A stretch of 64,000 nt of DNA from Corynebacterium tuberculostearicum (GTDB taxonomy: Bacteria > Actinomycetota > Actinomycetes > Mycobacteriales > Mycobacteriaceae). The notes under the pieces were generated by a model. That model made no database searches. It was not told where the DNA came from and saw only the letters and a program-made list of their open reading frames with translations. Both the position numbers and the translations under genes were made by a program. The stretch spans positions 1,550,001 to 1,614,000 of the forward strand of contig NZ_CP073096.1 in the NCBI RefSeq assembly GCF_030503735.1. The letters are read 5' to 3'. Below are positions 19,034-32,361 of the stretch, in pieces (positions within the stretch are counted from its first letter, which is position 1; every line of letters begins with the position of its first letter).

Positions 19034-20453
19034 CGCGCACCTCCACTCGGTGGTCCCCCAGGGCTTGAATAAATAGCGGGTCGTGCGTAATAGAAGCAAT
19101 AGTGGTGCCATCATCGGCCAACTGCCGCAACAGGCGCACTAACTCCACAAAGGTCTGCGGATCCTGCCCAAAGGTGGGCTCATCCAAAAGCAGCACCTCC
19201 GGCGCGGTCACCAGCGCAGTCGCCACCGACAAACGGCGCTTCTCCCCACCAGAGAGCGTAAACGGGTTAGCTTCCAGTAAATGCTCCAGTCGCAGCGATT
19301 CCACCAGCTGCGCAATCCTCTCCTCCGGCGGGTCTACCCGCATCACCTTGGGTGCCACGCGCAACTCCTCCGCCACCGTGCGGGCGACGAATTGGTGCTC
19401 CGGATTTTGAAAGACAAATCCAATGCGGTCCGCCAGCTCCCGCGATTTCCACCGCAGCGGCGGCCCTATGACCCCACGACGAACGAACTCGGCGACACCA
19501 ATCTCGCCCGATTTCGCCGGCAATAACCCGGCCATAGTCATCAGCCACGTGGATTTACCTGCGCCGTTCGGCCCAGTGATGACGGTCGACGATCCCGCCG
19601 GCAGCGAAATCGTGCGCGGCGGCCCATACCGCGTCACTAGGTCCGTACTCCACAGCGCGGCTCGGCGCCCCGCCAGTTCGGCCTCGCCCAAACGGCGTGC
19701 CTGCGGTAATCCTTCAACCTGGCGTCGCTGGGCCACCTCCGCGAAGGGACCATCGGAGACTATGCGCCCGTGGTCCAACTCCACCGCGCGCTCGAGCACG
19801 CCTTTCCATGCCGCGTGCTGGTGTTCTACCACCACTAGCGTCGCACCGGTTTGCTCCACCAACGCGGACACGGCGCGCACCACATCTCGCGCGCCATCGG
19901 GGTCTAAGTTGGCCGTGGGCTCATCCAGCAGCACGACACCCGCGCCCATCGCAATGACACCAGCCAACGCCAGACGCTGTTTTTGTCCACCAGAAAGCCT
20001 CTCGGTAGGGAAATCCAGCGGTACAAAAGGACCCACCAAATCCTTGGCAGCCGCTACCCGACGCCAAATTTCCTCACGCGGGTAGGCCAGGTTCTCGCAG
20101 CCAAAAGCAATATCATCCCCTACACGCGCGGAGATCACCTGCGAGTCTGGGTCCTGGAGCACCAGCCCTACCGGGATGGAGCGCCCCGGTTCCTCCACCA
20201 TGCCGGTGGAGTCTTCAAGAAGAATCTCGCCCGTGCGAGTTCCCTCCTCATCGGAACCGAGCACTCCAGCTATCGCGGCCAGCAAAGTAGACTTACCCGA
20301 TCCCGAGTCACCACACAGCAGCACCCGCTCGCCTGGCTCAATGACCAAATCAAGATCGGCCAAGGCCGGCTGCTTTCGCCCTGCATGGGTCCACCCAAAG
20401 CCACGGGCGGTTATCTTGGTGGCGTTTCCCGCCAGCGTCGAAAAATCAGACAC
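19026..20453 (-). CDS. ECF transporter ATPase with two fused ABC domains (YkoD-like)
   Basis: 475 aa. The first ABC domain has Walker A GDSGSGKST (about residue 50), signature LSGGQKQRLALAG and Walker B VVLLDEPTANLD. The second has GPNGAGKST, LSGGEKRRLSVAT and VLLLDEPTFGQD. ECF transporters usually have separate EcfA1 and EcfA2. Fusion of both in one chain is typical of YkoD. It lies between the S component and EcfT, forming a complete YkoE-D-C thiamine-precursor (HMP) uptake unit under a TPP riboswitch. Confidence 0.9.
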   Translation of the reverse strand: MSDFSTLAGNATKITARGFGWTHAGRKQPALADLDLVIEPGERVLLCGDSGSGKSTLLAAIAGVLGSDEEGTRTGEILLEDSTGMVEEPGRSIPVGLVLQDPDSQVISARVGDDIAFGCENLAYPREEIWRRVAAAKDLVGPFVPLDFPTERLSGGQKQRLALAGVIAMGAGVVLLDEPTANLDPDGARDVVRAVSALVEQTGATLVVVEHQHAAWKGVLERAVELDHGRIVSDGPFAEVAQRRQVEGLPQARRLGEAELAGRRAALWSTDLVTRYGPPRTISLPAGSSTVITGPNGAGKSTWLMTMAGLLPAKSGEIGVAEFVRRGVIGPPLRWKSRELADRIGFVFQNPEHQFVARTVAEELRVAPKVMRVDPPEERIAQLVESLRLEHLLEANPFTLSGGEKRRLSVATALVTAPEVLLLDEPTFGQDPQTFVELVRLLRQLADDGTTIASITHDPLFIQALGDHRVEVRGA

Positions 20454-20467
20454 CGAAACAACACGCC

Positions 20468-21082
20468 CTAAGCGCGCTGTTCACGGCCTGCGGCAAAGCG
20501 ATCCAAGGCACCGGTCTTCGCCAACGCCTTGACCACAAAGTAGCCCAACGCACCGGCCAAAATAGCACCAGAGACGCTCAGTGTAGACAGGTAAATAATC
20601 TTGAACTCAAAGCTTCGCGCTAGGTTGCCGGAGAGAAATAGCTCCAGAACAAATGCACCCCAACCGGCAGCCATGCCGGCCAAGATAGAAACCCCCAGAC
20701 CAAACTTACGGTAGAGGAAAATTGCCAAGATAATCTCCACACCAATGCCTTGTGCGAGGCCGGAGTACAGGGTGCTAATGCCCCACTGGGAGCCCAGCAC
20801 CGCAGAGACGGTTGCGGCGAGAACCTCCACATAGACAGCCGCACCTGGCTTGCGAATAATCAGGCCACCAAGCACACCGCCGATAAGCCAAATACCCGTA
20901 GCAATACCACCCAGACCCGGTGTTACGGCATCCATGGCCTCAAACCAGGCATAGCCCACCGCATTCCACCCTAGGAACACAAAGCCACTGGCCACTCCCA
21001 ACACGGATGCCACCACAATATCGACCACGCGCCAATTCAGGCTGCGCTTCGGGGCAGCGGACACACGTGTATTAGTAGTCAT
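20468..21082 (-). CDS. ECF transporter substrate-binding (S) component, YkoE family
   Basis: 204 aa from ATG 21082. Five to six membrane helices, with GFVFLGWNAVGYAWFEA and GLGGIATGIWLIGGVLGGLIIRKPGAA characteristic of the YkoE family, which binds thiamine or its hydroxymethylpyrimidine precursor. The open frame extends upstream into the TPP riboswitch, but GAGGGAGGAAATT immediately before ATG 21082 is the ribosome binding site and decides the start. First gene of the three-gene transporter operon. Confidence 0.9.
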   Translation of the reverse strand: MTTNTRVSAAPKRSLNWRVVDIVVASVLGVASGFVFLGWNAVGYAWFEAMDAVTPGLGGIATGIWLIGGVLGGLIIRKPGAAVYVEVLAATVSAVLGSQWGISTLYSGLAQGIGVEIILAIFLYRKFGLGVSILAGMAAGWGAFVLELFLSGNLARSFEFKIIYLSTLSVSGAILAGALGYFVVKALAKTGALDRFAAGREQRA

Positions 21083-21087
21083 AATTT

Positions 21088-21196
21088 CCTCCCTCTCGCC
21101 GGCATTATCCGGATCAGGTTCAACGGTTCGCCACAACATCTGTGGCATCTCAGCCTGACACAGCTGCAAAACAGAGCAGCGCGCAAGCACCCGTGA
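21088..21196 (-). promoter_or_regulatory. TPP riboswitch (THI element)
   Basis: On the minus strand the leader shows the two conserved halves of the TPP aptamer: GGCTGAGATGCC for the pyrimidine-binding helix, and ACCTGATCCGGATAATGCCG followed by GCGAGAGGGA for the pyrophosphate side. GGGTGC near 21195 opens P1. The aptamer ends directly at the ribosome binding site of the YkoE-like gene with no separate terminator hairpin, suggesting control of translation initiation by sequestering GGAGG. Confidence 0.93.
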
Positions 21197-21304
21197 ATTG
21201 TGCAATTTTCAATTACTTCGACCGCACTCCTTTAAAGGTGGCTGGCCAAAAGCTGCATTCATACTAGCAAAGTAGTTTAGCGGTGCGCCCTAGACATCGA
21301 AACA

Positions 21305-21336
21305 GCCCCGCCTTCCTACGTTCAGGAAGGCGGGGC
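21305..21336 (-). terminator. Terminator after rpoC
   Basis: Perfect 12-base stem CCCCGCCTTCCT ... AGGAAGGCGGGG with an 8-base loop, 38 bases after the rpoC stop. It is followed by TGTTTC on the minus strand and CCATTTATTT on the plus strand, so it may work in both directions, shielding the riboswitch operon from rpoC readthrough. Confidence 0.75.
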
Positions 21337-21373
21337 CATTTATTTCCCGCGTTAACGCAAATTGAACTGCACG

Positions 21374-25387
<4,014 letters not shown>

Positions 25388-25439
25388 CCTCGTTGTCGAG
25401 GAATTGATGGCTTTCTATGAATTAAACGTTTATGCCCAG

Positions 25440-25460
25440 CCGCGGGGATTTTCCCCGCGG
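25440..25460. repeat. Perfect hairpin in the rpoB-rpoC spacer
   Basis: CCGCGGGGA-TTT-TCCCCGCGG is a nine-base perfect inverted repeat placed 17 bases after the rpoB stop. No T-run follows on the minus strand, so it is not a simple terminator. An RNase-processing or mRNA-stability element, or partial attenuator between rpoB and rpoC, is possible. Confidence 0.6.
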
Positions 25461-25476
25461 TGGACCAAGAAACTAA

Positions 25477-28400
25477 TTAGACGATGTCAGCGGAGGAACC
25501 CTCATCGCGGGACAGGTTAATGCCAAGCGATGGGCTATCCATGTCATCGTCATCAGAGCCAGACAGCTCCATCGGCGTGCCATCGGTGGAGAGAACCTCC
25601 ACGTTCAGGCACAGGGACTGCAGCTCCTTGAGCAACACCTTGAAAGACTCAGGGATGCCCGGATCTGGAATATTGTCGCCCTTAACAATGGCCTCGTAGA
25701 CCTTCACGCGGCCAACGACGTCATCGGACTTGATGGTCAGCAGCTCCTGCAGGGTGTAGGCAGCGCCGTAAGCCTGCATTGCCCATACCTCCATCTCGCC
25801 GAAGCGCTGGCCACCGAACTGGGCCTTACCACCCAGCGGCTGCTGGGTAATCATGGAGTAAGGACCGGTGGAACGGGCGTGAATCTTCTCATCGACCAAG
25901 TGGTGCAGCTTGAGCATGTACATGTAACCGACCGAAATCGGGTACTTGTACGGTTCGCCCGAGCGGCCGTCGAAAAGCGTAGCCTTGCCGTGCTCATTCA
26001 CCAGCACATCGCCGTCGCGGTTAGGTCGGGAAGAAGCCAGCAGGCGCTCGATCTCGTGGTTGGTAGCGCCGTCGAACACCGGGGTGGCGGTCAAGGAATT
26101 CGCAGGAACGTCGTACAGCTCTTCCGGCAGGGTCTTGAGTAGCTCAGCGTTCTTTGGATCCTCGGTGTCGACCTTCCAACCGGCGTGTGCCAGCCAGCCC
26201 AAGTGCACCTCGAGGACCTGGCCGATGTTCATACGACGCGGCACACCGTGGGTGTTGAGCAGAATGTCCACCGGAGTGCCGTCTTCCATGAACGGCATAT
26301 CCTCTGGCGGCAGAATCTTGCCCACCACACCCTTGTTGCCGTGGCGGCCGGCCATCTTATCGCCGTCCTGGATCTTGCGCTTCTGGGCAACGTAGACACG
26401 AATCATCTCGTTGACGCCAGGGGCCAGATCGTCATCATCGTCGCGGGAGAAACGTGCAACGCCAATGACCTTGCCCACCTCACCGTGCGGCACCTTCATG
26501 GAGGTATCGCGAACCTCCCGGGCCTTCTCGCCGAAGATGGCGCGCAGCAGGCGCTCCTCCGGGGTCAGCTCGGTCTCGCCCTTCGGGGTAACCTTACCCA
26601 CCAGGATGTCGCCGGCGCGAACGTCCGCACCGATGCGGATGATGCCGCGTTCGTCCAAGTCGCTCAAGACGTCCTCAGAGACGTTCGGGATCTCGCGGGT
26701 GATTTCCTCAGCGCCCAGCTTGGTATCGCGAGCATCGATCTCATGCTCCTCGATGTGGACGGAGGTCAGGATGTCCTCTTCCACGATGCGCTGGTTGAGG
26801 ACGATGGCGTCCTCGTAGTTGTGGCCTTCCCACGGCATAAAGGCAACCAGCAGGTTACGGCCGAGGGACATCTCGCCATTGTGGGTACCAGGGCCATCGG
26901 CCAGAACCTGGCCGGCCTCAACGCGCTCGCCCATGGACACCAGCGGGGTCTGGTTGTAGTTGGTGCCCTGGTTAGTGCGCTCGAACTTGCGCAGGATGTA
27001 GGTATCACGCTGGCCCTCATCATCCATGATGGTGATGACATCAGCGGTGACGTTTTCTACCACACCGGCCTTCGGGGTGATGACAACGTCGCCAGCGTCG
27101 TACGCCGCCCGCTGCTCCATACCGGTACCCACCAGTGGGGCCTCGGAGCGAACCAGCGGCACAGCCTGCTTCTGCATGTTCGCACCCATGAGGGCACGGT
27201 TAGCATCGTCGTGCTCCAAGAACGGAATCATGGCGGTACCCACGGAAACCATCTGGCGCGGGGAGACGTCAACGTAGTCGACACCGGAGGCATCGGTAAG
27301 CCCGATATCGCCGTCCTTCAAGCGGACCTCAATGCGCTCACCGGTGAGGTTGCCTTCCGCATCCTGCTCGACCTCGGCCTGAGCAATAGCGAAGCGGTCC
27401 TCTTCATCGGCGGTGAGGTACTCCACCTGGTCGGTAATCTTGCCGTCTACAACCTTACGGTACGGCGTTTCAATGAAGCCGAAGGCGTTTACGCGGGCGT
27501 AGGACGCCAGCGCACCAATCAAGCCAATGTTCGGGCCCTCAGGAGTCTCAATCGGGCACATGCGGCCGTAGTGAGAAGCGTGAACGTCTCGCACCTCAAT
27601 GCCGGCGCGCTCACGGGACAGACCGCCCGGGCCCAGCGCAGACAGGCGGCGCTTGTGGGTCAGGCCGGACAACGAGTTGTTGTGGTCCATGAACTGGGAC
27701 AGCTGCGAGGTACCGAAGAACTCGCGGATAGCAGCAGAGACCGGGCGCACGTTAATCAGGGAGGTCGGAGTGATGGACTCCGCATCCTGGGTGGTCATGC
27801 GCTCGCGCACAACGCGCTCCATGCGGGACAGGCCCACACGGACCTGGTTCTGGATGAGCTCACCTACGGTGCGCAGGCGGCGGTTACCAAAGTGGTCGAT
27901 GTCATCCGTGTGCAGGGCGATCATCTCACCGTTTGGTGCCTTCATCTCGCGCTCGCCTACGTGCAGGCGGACCAGGTACTCGAGGGTGACGGCAATGTCT
28001 TCCTCGGTCAGGGTCATCAGACCATCGTGGTCGCCGCCGAGACCCAGCTTGCGGTTGATTTTGTAGCGGCCGACCTTTGCCAGGTCGTAACGCTTTGCAC
28101 GGAAGAAGGAGTTATCCAGCAGGGACTGTGCCAGCTCGCGGGTAGGCTGCTCGCCTGGGCGCTGCTTGCGGTAGATCTCCAGCAGTGCCTCATCGGTGTT
28201 GGACACACCATCAGACTCCAGGGTGGACATCATGAGCTCAGAGAAACCAAAGCGATCCTTGATCTGCTCTTCGCTCCAGCCCAGGGCCTTCAGCAGCACG
28301 GTCACCGGCTGGCGGCGCTTGCGGTCAATGCGCACGCCCACGGTATCGCGCTTGTCGACGTCGAACTCCAACCATGCACCGCGAGAAGGAATAACCTTCA

Positions 28401-28971
28401 CGGAGTGCAGCGGACGCTCGGTGGACTTATCGATCGAACGATCGAAGTACACACCCGGGGAGCGCACCAGCTGGGAGACGACGACGCGCTCGGTACCGTT
28501 CACGATGAACGTACCCATATCCGTCATAATCGGGAAATCACCGATAAAGACGGTCTGCGACTTAATCTCCTGGGTGTCGTTATTAATAAACTCTGCGGTC
28601 ACGTACAGCGGCGCGGAGTAATTGATGTCCTTTTCCTTGCACTCATCAACGGTGTTCTTCACCGGCTCAAAGCGCGGCTCCGAAAGGGACAGGGACATAT
28701 TGCCCGAGTAGTCCTCAATCGGCGAGAGCTCTTCAAGGATATCCTCGAGACCACTCGTCACGCGGGCGTCATCGCCGCGCTCAGCCTGCTCGCGCTCGCG
28801 CCACTCCGGCGCGCCGACGAGCCAATCAAAGGAATCAAGTTGTACGTCAAGGAGACCCGGCAGGGCGATAGGCTCGCTAATTTTTGCAAACGAGTATCGC
28901 TTCGGGGCTCCGGGGATATTGGCCACTGACTTGGTCTGGCGGGAGACTGCCAAGATGGGTCCTTCCAGCAC
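25477..28971 (-). CDS. rpoB: DNA-directed RNA polymerase subunit beta
   Basis: 1164 aa. Starts [14 protein letters not shown] like mycobacterial RpoB. Contains the rifampicin region [20 protein letters not shown] followed by [11 protein letters not shown], with the resistance-associated Asp, His and Ser all wild type, and the C-terminal [19 protein letters not shown] clamp segment. Catalytic core subunit with RpoC. An extended -10 promoter lies about 45-55 bases upstream. Confidence 0.99.
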   Translation of the reverse strand: MLEGPILAVSRQTKSVANIPGAPKRYSFAKISEPIALPGLLDVQLDSFDWLVGAPEWREREQAERGDDARVTSGLEDILEELSPIEDYSGNMSLSLSEPRFEPVKNTVDECKEKDINYSAPLYVTAEFINNDTQEIKSQTVFIGDFPIMTDMGTFIVNGTERVVVSQLVRSPGVYFDRSIDKSTERPLHSVKVIPSRGAWLEFDVDKRDTVGVRIDRKRRQPVTVLLKALGWSEEQIKDRFGFSELMMSTLESDGVSNTDEALLEIYRKQRPGEQPTRELAQSLLDNSFFRAKRYDLAKVGRYKINRKLGLGGDHDGLMTLTEEDIAVTLEYLVRLHVGEREMKAPNGEMIALHTDDIDHFGNRRLRTVGELIQNQVRVGLSRMERVVRERMTTQDAESITPTSLINVRPVSAAIREFFGTSQLSQFMDHNNSLSGLTHKRRLSALGPGGLSRERAGIEVRDVHASHYGRMCPIETPEGPNIGLIGALASYARVNAFGFIETPYRKVVDGKITDQVEYLTADEEDRFAIAQAEVEQDAEGNLTGERIEVRLKDGDIGLTDASGVDYVDVSPRQMVSVGTAMIPFLEHDDANRALMGANMQKQAVPLVRSEAPLVGTGMEQRAAYDAGDVVITPKAGVVENVTADVITIMDDEGQRDTYILRKFERTNQGTNYNQTPLVSMGERVEAGQVLADGPGTHNGEMSLGRNLLVAFMPWEGHNYEDAIVLNQRIVEEDILTSVHIEEHEIDARDTKLGAEEITREIPNVSEDVLSDLDERGIIRIGADVRAGDILVGKVTPKGETELTPEERLLRAIFGEKAREVRDTSMKVPHGEVGKVIGVARFSRDDDDDLAPGVNEMIRVYVAQKRKIQDGDKMAGRHGNKGVVGKILPPEDMPFMEDGTPVDILLNTHGVPRRMNIGQVLEVHLGWLAHAGWKVDTEDPKNAELLKTLPEELYDVPANSLTATPVFDGATNHEIERLLASSRPNRDGDVLVNEHGKATLFDGRSGEPYKYPISVGYMYMLKLHHLVDEKIHARSTGPYSMITQQPLGGKAQFGGQRFGEMEVWAMQAYGAAYTLQELLTIKSDDVVGRVKVYEAIVKGDNIPDPGIPESFKVLLKELQSLCLNVEVLSTDGTPMELSGSDDDDMDSPSLGINLSRDEGSSADIV

Positions 28972-29023
28972 CTCACGCGGATTGCCTGCTCGCCCTGGCC
29001 GACGAGCCGCAAAACCGCTGGTA

Positions 29024-29032
29024 ATTCTAGCA
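29024..29032 (-). promoter_or_regulatory. rpoB promoter candidate (extended -10)
   Basis: Minus-strand TGCTAGAAT is a TGN extended -10 with a good hexamer (TAGAAT). The expected start is near 29017, giving a leader of about 45 bases. A consensus TTGACA occurs further upstream (29085-29080) but is too distant to pair with it and may mark a second promoter. Confidence 0.5.
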
Positions 29033-29355
29033 TTCGGTCTGCTGTGGAGTGTCTGGGTTCAGAATGCACAAAATCACCTTGTCAAGTCGGTTTTGCCATC
29101 ACCGGCCTGAAAGGCTAAATGTGCACCGAAGATCCAGATTCCAGCGCAACGAAACAGCTTATAGGAAAAGACCTGCCATGTAAAGACATACCACTACTGG
29201 GGAGTGTCGCTACCACGCTAGGGGGCAAGCTCGTGCTCGCCGCGACGCTAACGCGATCATGCCGCAGCACCGAGCGCGGCAGCCACCGAGCACCCTACCA
29301 TTAAAATCTCAATACACCGCAACCCCGGCGGCGATTTTGTTTTCCATCTACGCTT
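29033..29355. other. Region upstream of rpoB
   Basis: About 320 bases without a gene between rpoB and the DUF3068 gene, both on the minus strand. Apart from the TTGACA at 29085-29080 I see no clear terminator or regulatory RNA. Confidence 0.4.
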
Positions 29356-30372
29356 TTACCTGCTCGCCGGCACCGCGCTTCCACCGATGCGCCCTTGGTT
29401 GTGACGTGAGCGGACGTGCTTATTCTTTCCGCTCAATAGCCCCAGCGCACCAATGATTCCCAGCAACGTCAGAAGCGCACCCACACCGATGACTACCCAG
29501 CGGATGATTTCCGCCACGCGGTCGCGCGGGAACTCCTTCGCCTCCTTCAGCAGCTCCTTTTGATCTTCTTCGGAGGTGGAACCATTAAAGACGAAGGCAC
29601 GCTCGCGGCCCACGCCCTCGCGGTCCGCGTAGTAGTCATCGATGTCCATATCCATGCCCACCACCAGGCCAGTCTCCTGATCCACGTAGAAGTCGCGGCT
29701 GCCGGAGTGGGTCAGGTATCCCTGCTCTTCCCCGCCGCCTTCCTTGGGCAGGCTCGTGGTATTGCCATCTGCCGCATAGAGCTGCGCTACGTTGGTCGGT
29801 TCGATTTCCTGGTGATAGCGGTAGACCGTGCGGTCATCCATCGTGGTCTCTTCCTCAAAGACGGCATCAACGGCCTTGCGCAGGGTCGGGTCAAAGACCG
29901 GATAGTTGGTCTTTTCCGCATCAGACGGGAACTTAAGCCAGTAGCCATCCACCGTTACTTTGTCCGAAGGCGTAGCAAGCGTATGGCTAAGCGACGCCTC
30001 CCCCAGAGCCTCACCACTCAAGCGGTCCACCGGGTAGCTCCACACCTGGGCCTGACTTAGGTCATTGAGACCCTCACCGTCGCCACGCATGCGGGTTTCG
30101 CCAATGCGCAAGGTGGCCTTCTCCTCGTCCGAAGGTTCTTGGATATCCATGTTGATCTGGTAGGTCATGGGGCCCGAATACGGCTGTGTGCCGTCCTTGG
30201 ACAGCTGCTGCGAATCCGCGGAGTCATCGTGCAGGGTCCACGTGCTGTTGTTCAGGTTGAGAGGCAGTCGCGGGGAGAAATCCAAAAACGCCGGCGCCAC
30301 AATGCCGGCGGCGATAAGCGCGACGCCGAGGCCTAAAAGCAGTACGGAAAAAATGCGGGATTTGGGCAGCAT
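29356..30372 (-). CDS. DUF3068 membrane-anchored protein
   Basis: 338 aa. Hydrophobic helix at residues 9-29, a large polar extracytoplasmic domain (about 30-290), a second helix at about 296-317, then a short basic cytoplasmic tail. Internal family signatures are PVDRLSGEA, GYWLKFPSDAEKTNYPVFDPT and YRYHQEIEPTNVAQ. This matches the actinobacterial DUF3068 (PorA-like) family, of unknown biochemical role and probably envelope-related. Located between rpoB and rplL with a decayed toxin-antitoxin module upstream. Confidence 0.85.
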   Translation of the reverse strand: MLPKSRIFSVLLLGLGVALIAAGIVAPAFLDFSPRLPLNLNNSTWTLHDDSADSQQLSKDGTQPYSGPMTYQINMDIQEPSDEEKATLRIGETRMRGDGEGLNDLSQAQVWSYPVDRLSGEALGEASLSHTLATPSDKVTVDGYWLKFPSDAEKTNYPVFDPTLRKAVDAVFEEETTMDDRTVYRYHQEIEPTNVAQLYAADGNTTSLPKEGGGEEQGYLTHSGSRDFYVDQETGLVVGMDMDIDDYYADREGVGRERAFVFNGSTSEEDQKELLKEAKEFPRDRVAEIIRWVVIGVGALLTLLGIIGALGLLSGKNKHVRSRHNQGRIGGSAVPASR

Positions 30373-30441
30373 GGGGGCTAATTCTACAGCCCTTGGCAGA
30401 AATTCCTTGTTTCTACAGGCCCCGCTACGCCGGATTGATTT

Positions 30442-30740
30442 TTAAGCTGTGTGCTTATTCCAAGCAACGATGCTGCTCGTATCCGTGGTTTGGCGCGCGC
30501 ACCAAAGATCAAACTCTTCCTGCAGTCCCAGCCAGAACTCTGCCGAATTGCCAAAATAGGCAGAAAGACGAAGCGCCATTTCCGCACTAATCCCAATGCG
30601 CCCACGGACCAGCTTTGAAATTTGGGATTTGGAGCTAACAATATCCCTTGCTAAGCGGTATTGACTAAATCCGAGCGGTGCCAGAAACTCCTCGCGCAGG
30701 ACCTCCCCAGGGTGTGGAACGGAAATGATATCCGAGTCTT
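30442..30740 (-). pseudogene. HigA-family antitoxin remnant without start codon
   Basis: Reading the minus strand from about 30740 gives a nearly complete HigA/VapI-type helix-turn-helix protein: SVPHPGEVLREEFLAPLGFS, then QYRLARDIV, QISKLVRGRIGISAEMALRL and FGNSAEFWLGLQEEFDL, ending TAA at 30442. No ATG, GTG or TTG exists in this frame before the upstream stop at 30796-30798. It looks cut off from its own start by a deletion that joined it to the higB remnant. Initiation at ATT or ATC behind GGAGAGG cannot be fully excluded. Confidence 0.7.
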
Positions 30741-30744
30741 CCTC

Positions 30745-30905
30745 TCCAAGCGATTTGCGGGTGGAATCCTTAAATCGGTTAAGGAAACGGACCGGTCAAT
30801 CATGATGAGTTTGCGGCGCAGGATCTTCCGCAGTTCAGGGGGTACGTACTTTAGCGCCTTACCATCTGTGTGAAAGCGCTCTAAGCTATCCCTCCTAAAC
30901 TCCAC
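30745..30905 (-). pseudogene. HigB-family toxin remnant (truncated)
   Basis: From GTG 30905 the minus strand encodes the N-terminal half of a HigB/RelE-type toxin: EFRRDSLERFHTDG, PPELRKILRRKL and DLRIPPANRLE. The usual second half with the WRI(C/T)F core and DYH end is absent. After NRLE the frame runs through higA sequence in the wrong frame and stops at 30651. The toxin fold and active residues are therefore lost. Confidence 0.65.
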
Positions 30906-30914
30906 AACGCCATG

Positions 30915-30931
30915 GTGTCATACTTTGACAC
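30915..30931. promoter_or_regulatory. Palindrome at the higBA promoter
   Basis: GTGTCA-TACTT-TGACAC, a perfect six-base inverted repeat with a five-base spacer, ten bases upstream of the higB start. HigA-type antitoxins bind such palindromes to repress their own operon, so this is probably the former autoregulatory operator. Confidence 0.5.
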
Positions 30932-30982
30932 TATTGGTCATTGCTGCACTCCACGCACTGCGCTCGCAAACACAAAACGAGG

Positions 30983-31026
30983 AAACCCCCAGCTTCCACC
31001 GCGTAGAGCGGCAAAAGTGGGGGTTT
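30983..31026 (-). terminator. Terminator after rplL
   Basis: Stem AAACCCCCA/TGGGGGTTT (30983-30991 with 31018-31026) with an inner CCGC/GCGG pairing, 23 bases after the rplL stop. On the minus strand it is followed by CCTCGTTTT. Ends the rplJ-rplL unit. Confidence 0.75.
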
Positions 31027-31048
31027 GAAAGCGTAAAGCTCAGTGAAA

Positions 31049-31438
31049 TTACTTGAGCTCGACGGAAGCGCCAGCCTCTTCCAGCTTGGTCTTAGCAGCC
31101 TCAGCGTCGTCCTTGGAAGCGCCCTCGAGGATAGCCTTAGGAGCACCCTCGACCATTTCCTTAGCTTCCTTCAGGCCCAGGCCGGAGACGATCTCGCGGA
31201 CAGCCTTAATAACGCCAATCTTCTTAGCGCCAGCGTCGGTCAGAACGACGTCGAACTCGGTCTTCTCCTCAGCGGCAGCAGCGCCGCCCTCAGCCGGAGC
31301 GCCAGCTGCAACAGCAGCAACCGGAGCAGCAGCCTCAACGTCGAATACCTCTTCAAATTCCTTAACGAACTCGGACAGTTCGATGAGGGTCATTTCCTTG
31401 AAAGCTTCAATGAGCTCGTCCTTGGTGAGCTTAGCCAT
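31049..31438 (-). CDS. rplL: 50S ribosomal protein L7/L12
   Basis: 129 aa. [21 protein letters not shown] dimerisation domain, Ala/Pro-rich hinge ([17 protein letters not shown]) and C-terminal domain [19 protein letters not shown] with the [13 protein letters not shown] helix. L7/L12 forms the stalk that recruits translation GTPases. 88 bases downstream of rplJ. Confidence 0.98.
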   Translation of the reverse strand: MAKLTKDELIEAFKEMTLIELSEFVKEFEEVFDVEAAAPVAAVAAGAPAEGGAAAAEEKTEFDVVLTDAGAKKIGVIKAVREIVSGLGLKEAKEMVEGAPKAILEGASKDDAEAAKTKLEEAGASVELK

Positions 31439-31526
31439 GATGGCAAGTCCTTTCTGTGTTGTGTGTGCGCTGCGCGTAAGTTAAGCAGCGCACACGGTGT
31501 TGTAATTGTGCGTCTTTTGTGACGAC

Positions 31527-32048
31527 TTAAGCTTCTGCTTCCTTCTTGTCCTGCAGGGCTGCGACGGTGCGTACAGCCTTGGTTGCAGGAGCGTTGAAGA
31601 GAGCAGCTGCCTTCGCCATAGAACCCTTCATAGCGCCAGCCAGCTTTGCGAGGGTGGTCTCGCGGTTGTCCAGCTTGGCGATGGCCTCAACCTGGTCGGC
31701 AGACAGTGCGTCGCCGTCCATGTAGCCACCCTTGATGACGAGTGCCTTGTTGTCATCAGCAAACTTGGTGATGGCCTTCGCAGCATCCACTGCCTCGCCC
31801 TTGATGAACGCAATTGCGGTCGGGCCAGTCAGCAAATCATCAAGACCTTCGATGCCAGCTTCCTTGGCAGCGATCTTGAAAAGGGTGTTCTTGGCGACGG
31901 AGTAGTCAACGTCAAAGCCCAGATCGTTACGCAGTTCCTGCAGCTGGGAAACAGTCAGGCCGCGGTACTCGGTCAGCACGACAGAGTTAGCGTCAGCCAG
32001 CTTCTCCTTCAGCTCTGCTAGGTCTGCAGTGTTCTTTGGGTTTGCCAT
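31527..32048 (-). CDS. rplJ: 50S ribosomal protein L10
   Basis: 173 aa. [40 protein letters not shown] and NTLFKIAA mark the rRNA-binding domain. The C-terminal helices carry the L7/L12 dimers. In many bacteria L10 with L12 represses this operon through its leader. A long leader is present here. Confidence 0.97.
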   Translation of the reverse strand: MANPKNTADLAELKEKLADANSVVLTEYRGLTVSQLQELRNDLGFDVDYSVAKNTLFKIAAKEAGIEGLDDLLTGPTAIAFIKGEAVDAAKAITKFADDNKALVIKGGYMDGDALSADQVEAIAKLDNRETTLAKLAGAMKGSMAKAAALFNAPATKAVRTVAALQDKKEAEA

Positions 32049-32361
32049 TGTCTCTCGCCTCCTTCCAAAACATCTCTTTTATTATTCCGCCGGGACCTTC
32101 CTTGTTCCGGTCTCCCGAAACAACAAAAGCCCCGTGCAAGAGCACAGGGCGCGCGACATAAGAGAATGCCGCGAATAATCGCAAAGTGTCTCCTGCGTGG
32201 GCCGTCTCCTAGGATGGAGAACCTTCGATCCAGATGGATGACCAACGGTCTTCGGTGAACTTTGACTCGGCCATAGCTGGCCGTTCAAACTTCGTGGAAA
32301 ACCATACCTCCCCATCCGCGGTTTCTCCAAATCACCGTTTTCGCCGCGTAGGATAGCCGCC
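32049..32361. other. rplJ leader and photolyase upstream region
   Basis: 313 bases between divergent rplJ (minus) and the photolyase gene (plus). The part next to rplJ corresponds in position to the L10 leader known to bind L10(L12)4. A hairpin CGGCCA-GCTA-TGGCCG occurs near 32268-32284. I could not fold the leader reliably by eye, so a true L10-leader motif is suggested, not shown. Confidence 0.4.

Noticed and set aside
20468-21205. Longer form of the YkoE-like protein starting at 21205
   Set aside because: Its extra 41 codons translate the TPP riboswitch. The ribosome binding site lies before ATG 21082.
26185-28929. Very long open frame (914 codons) on the plus strand opposite rpoB
   Set aside because: It is antisense to rpoB, a consequence of codon bias in high-GC genes. 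RpoB is unmistakable on the other strand. Other long antisense frames (for example 3269-4411 and 21362-22651) are rejected for the same reason.
29080-29085. TTGACA as the -35 box of rpoB
   Set aside because: No -10-like hexamer lies 16-18 bases downstream on the minus strand. The extended -10 at 29024-29032 is too far away to pair with it.
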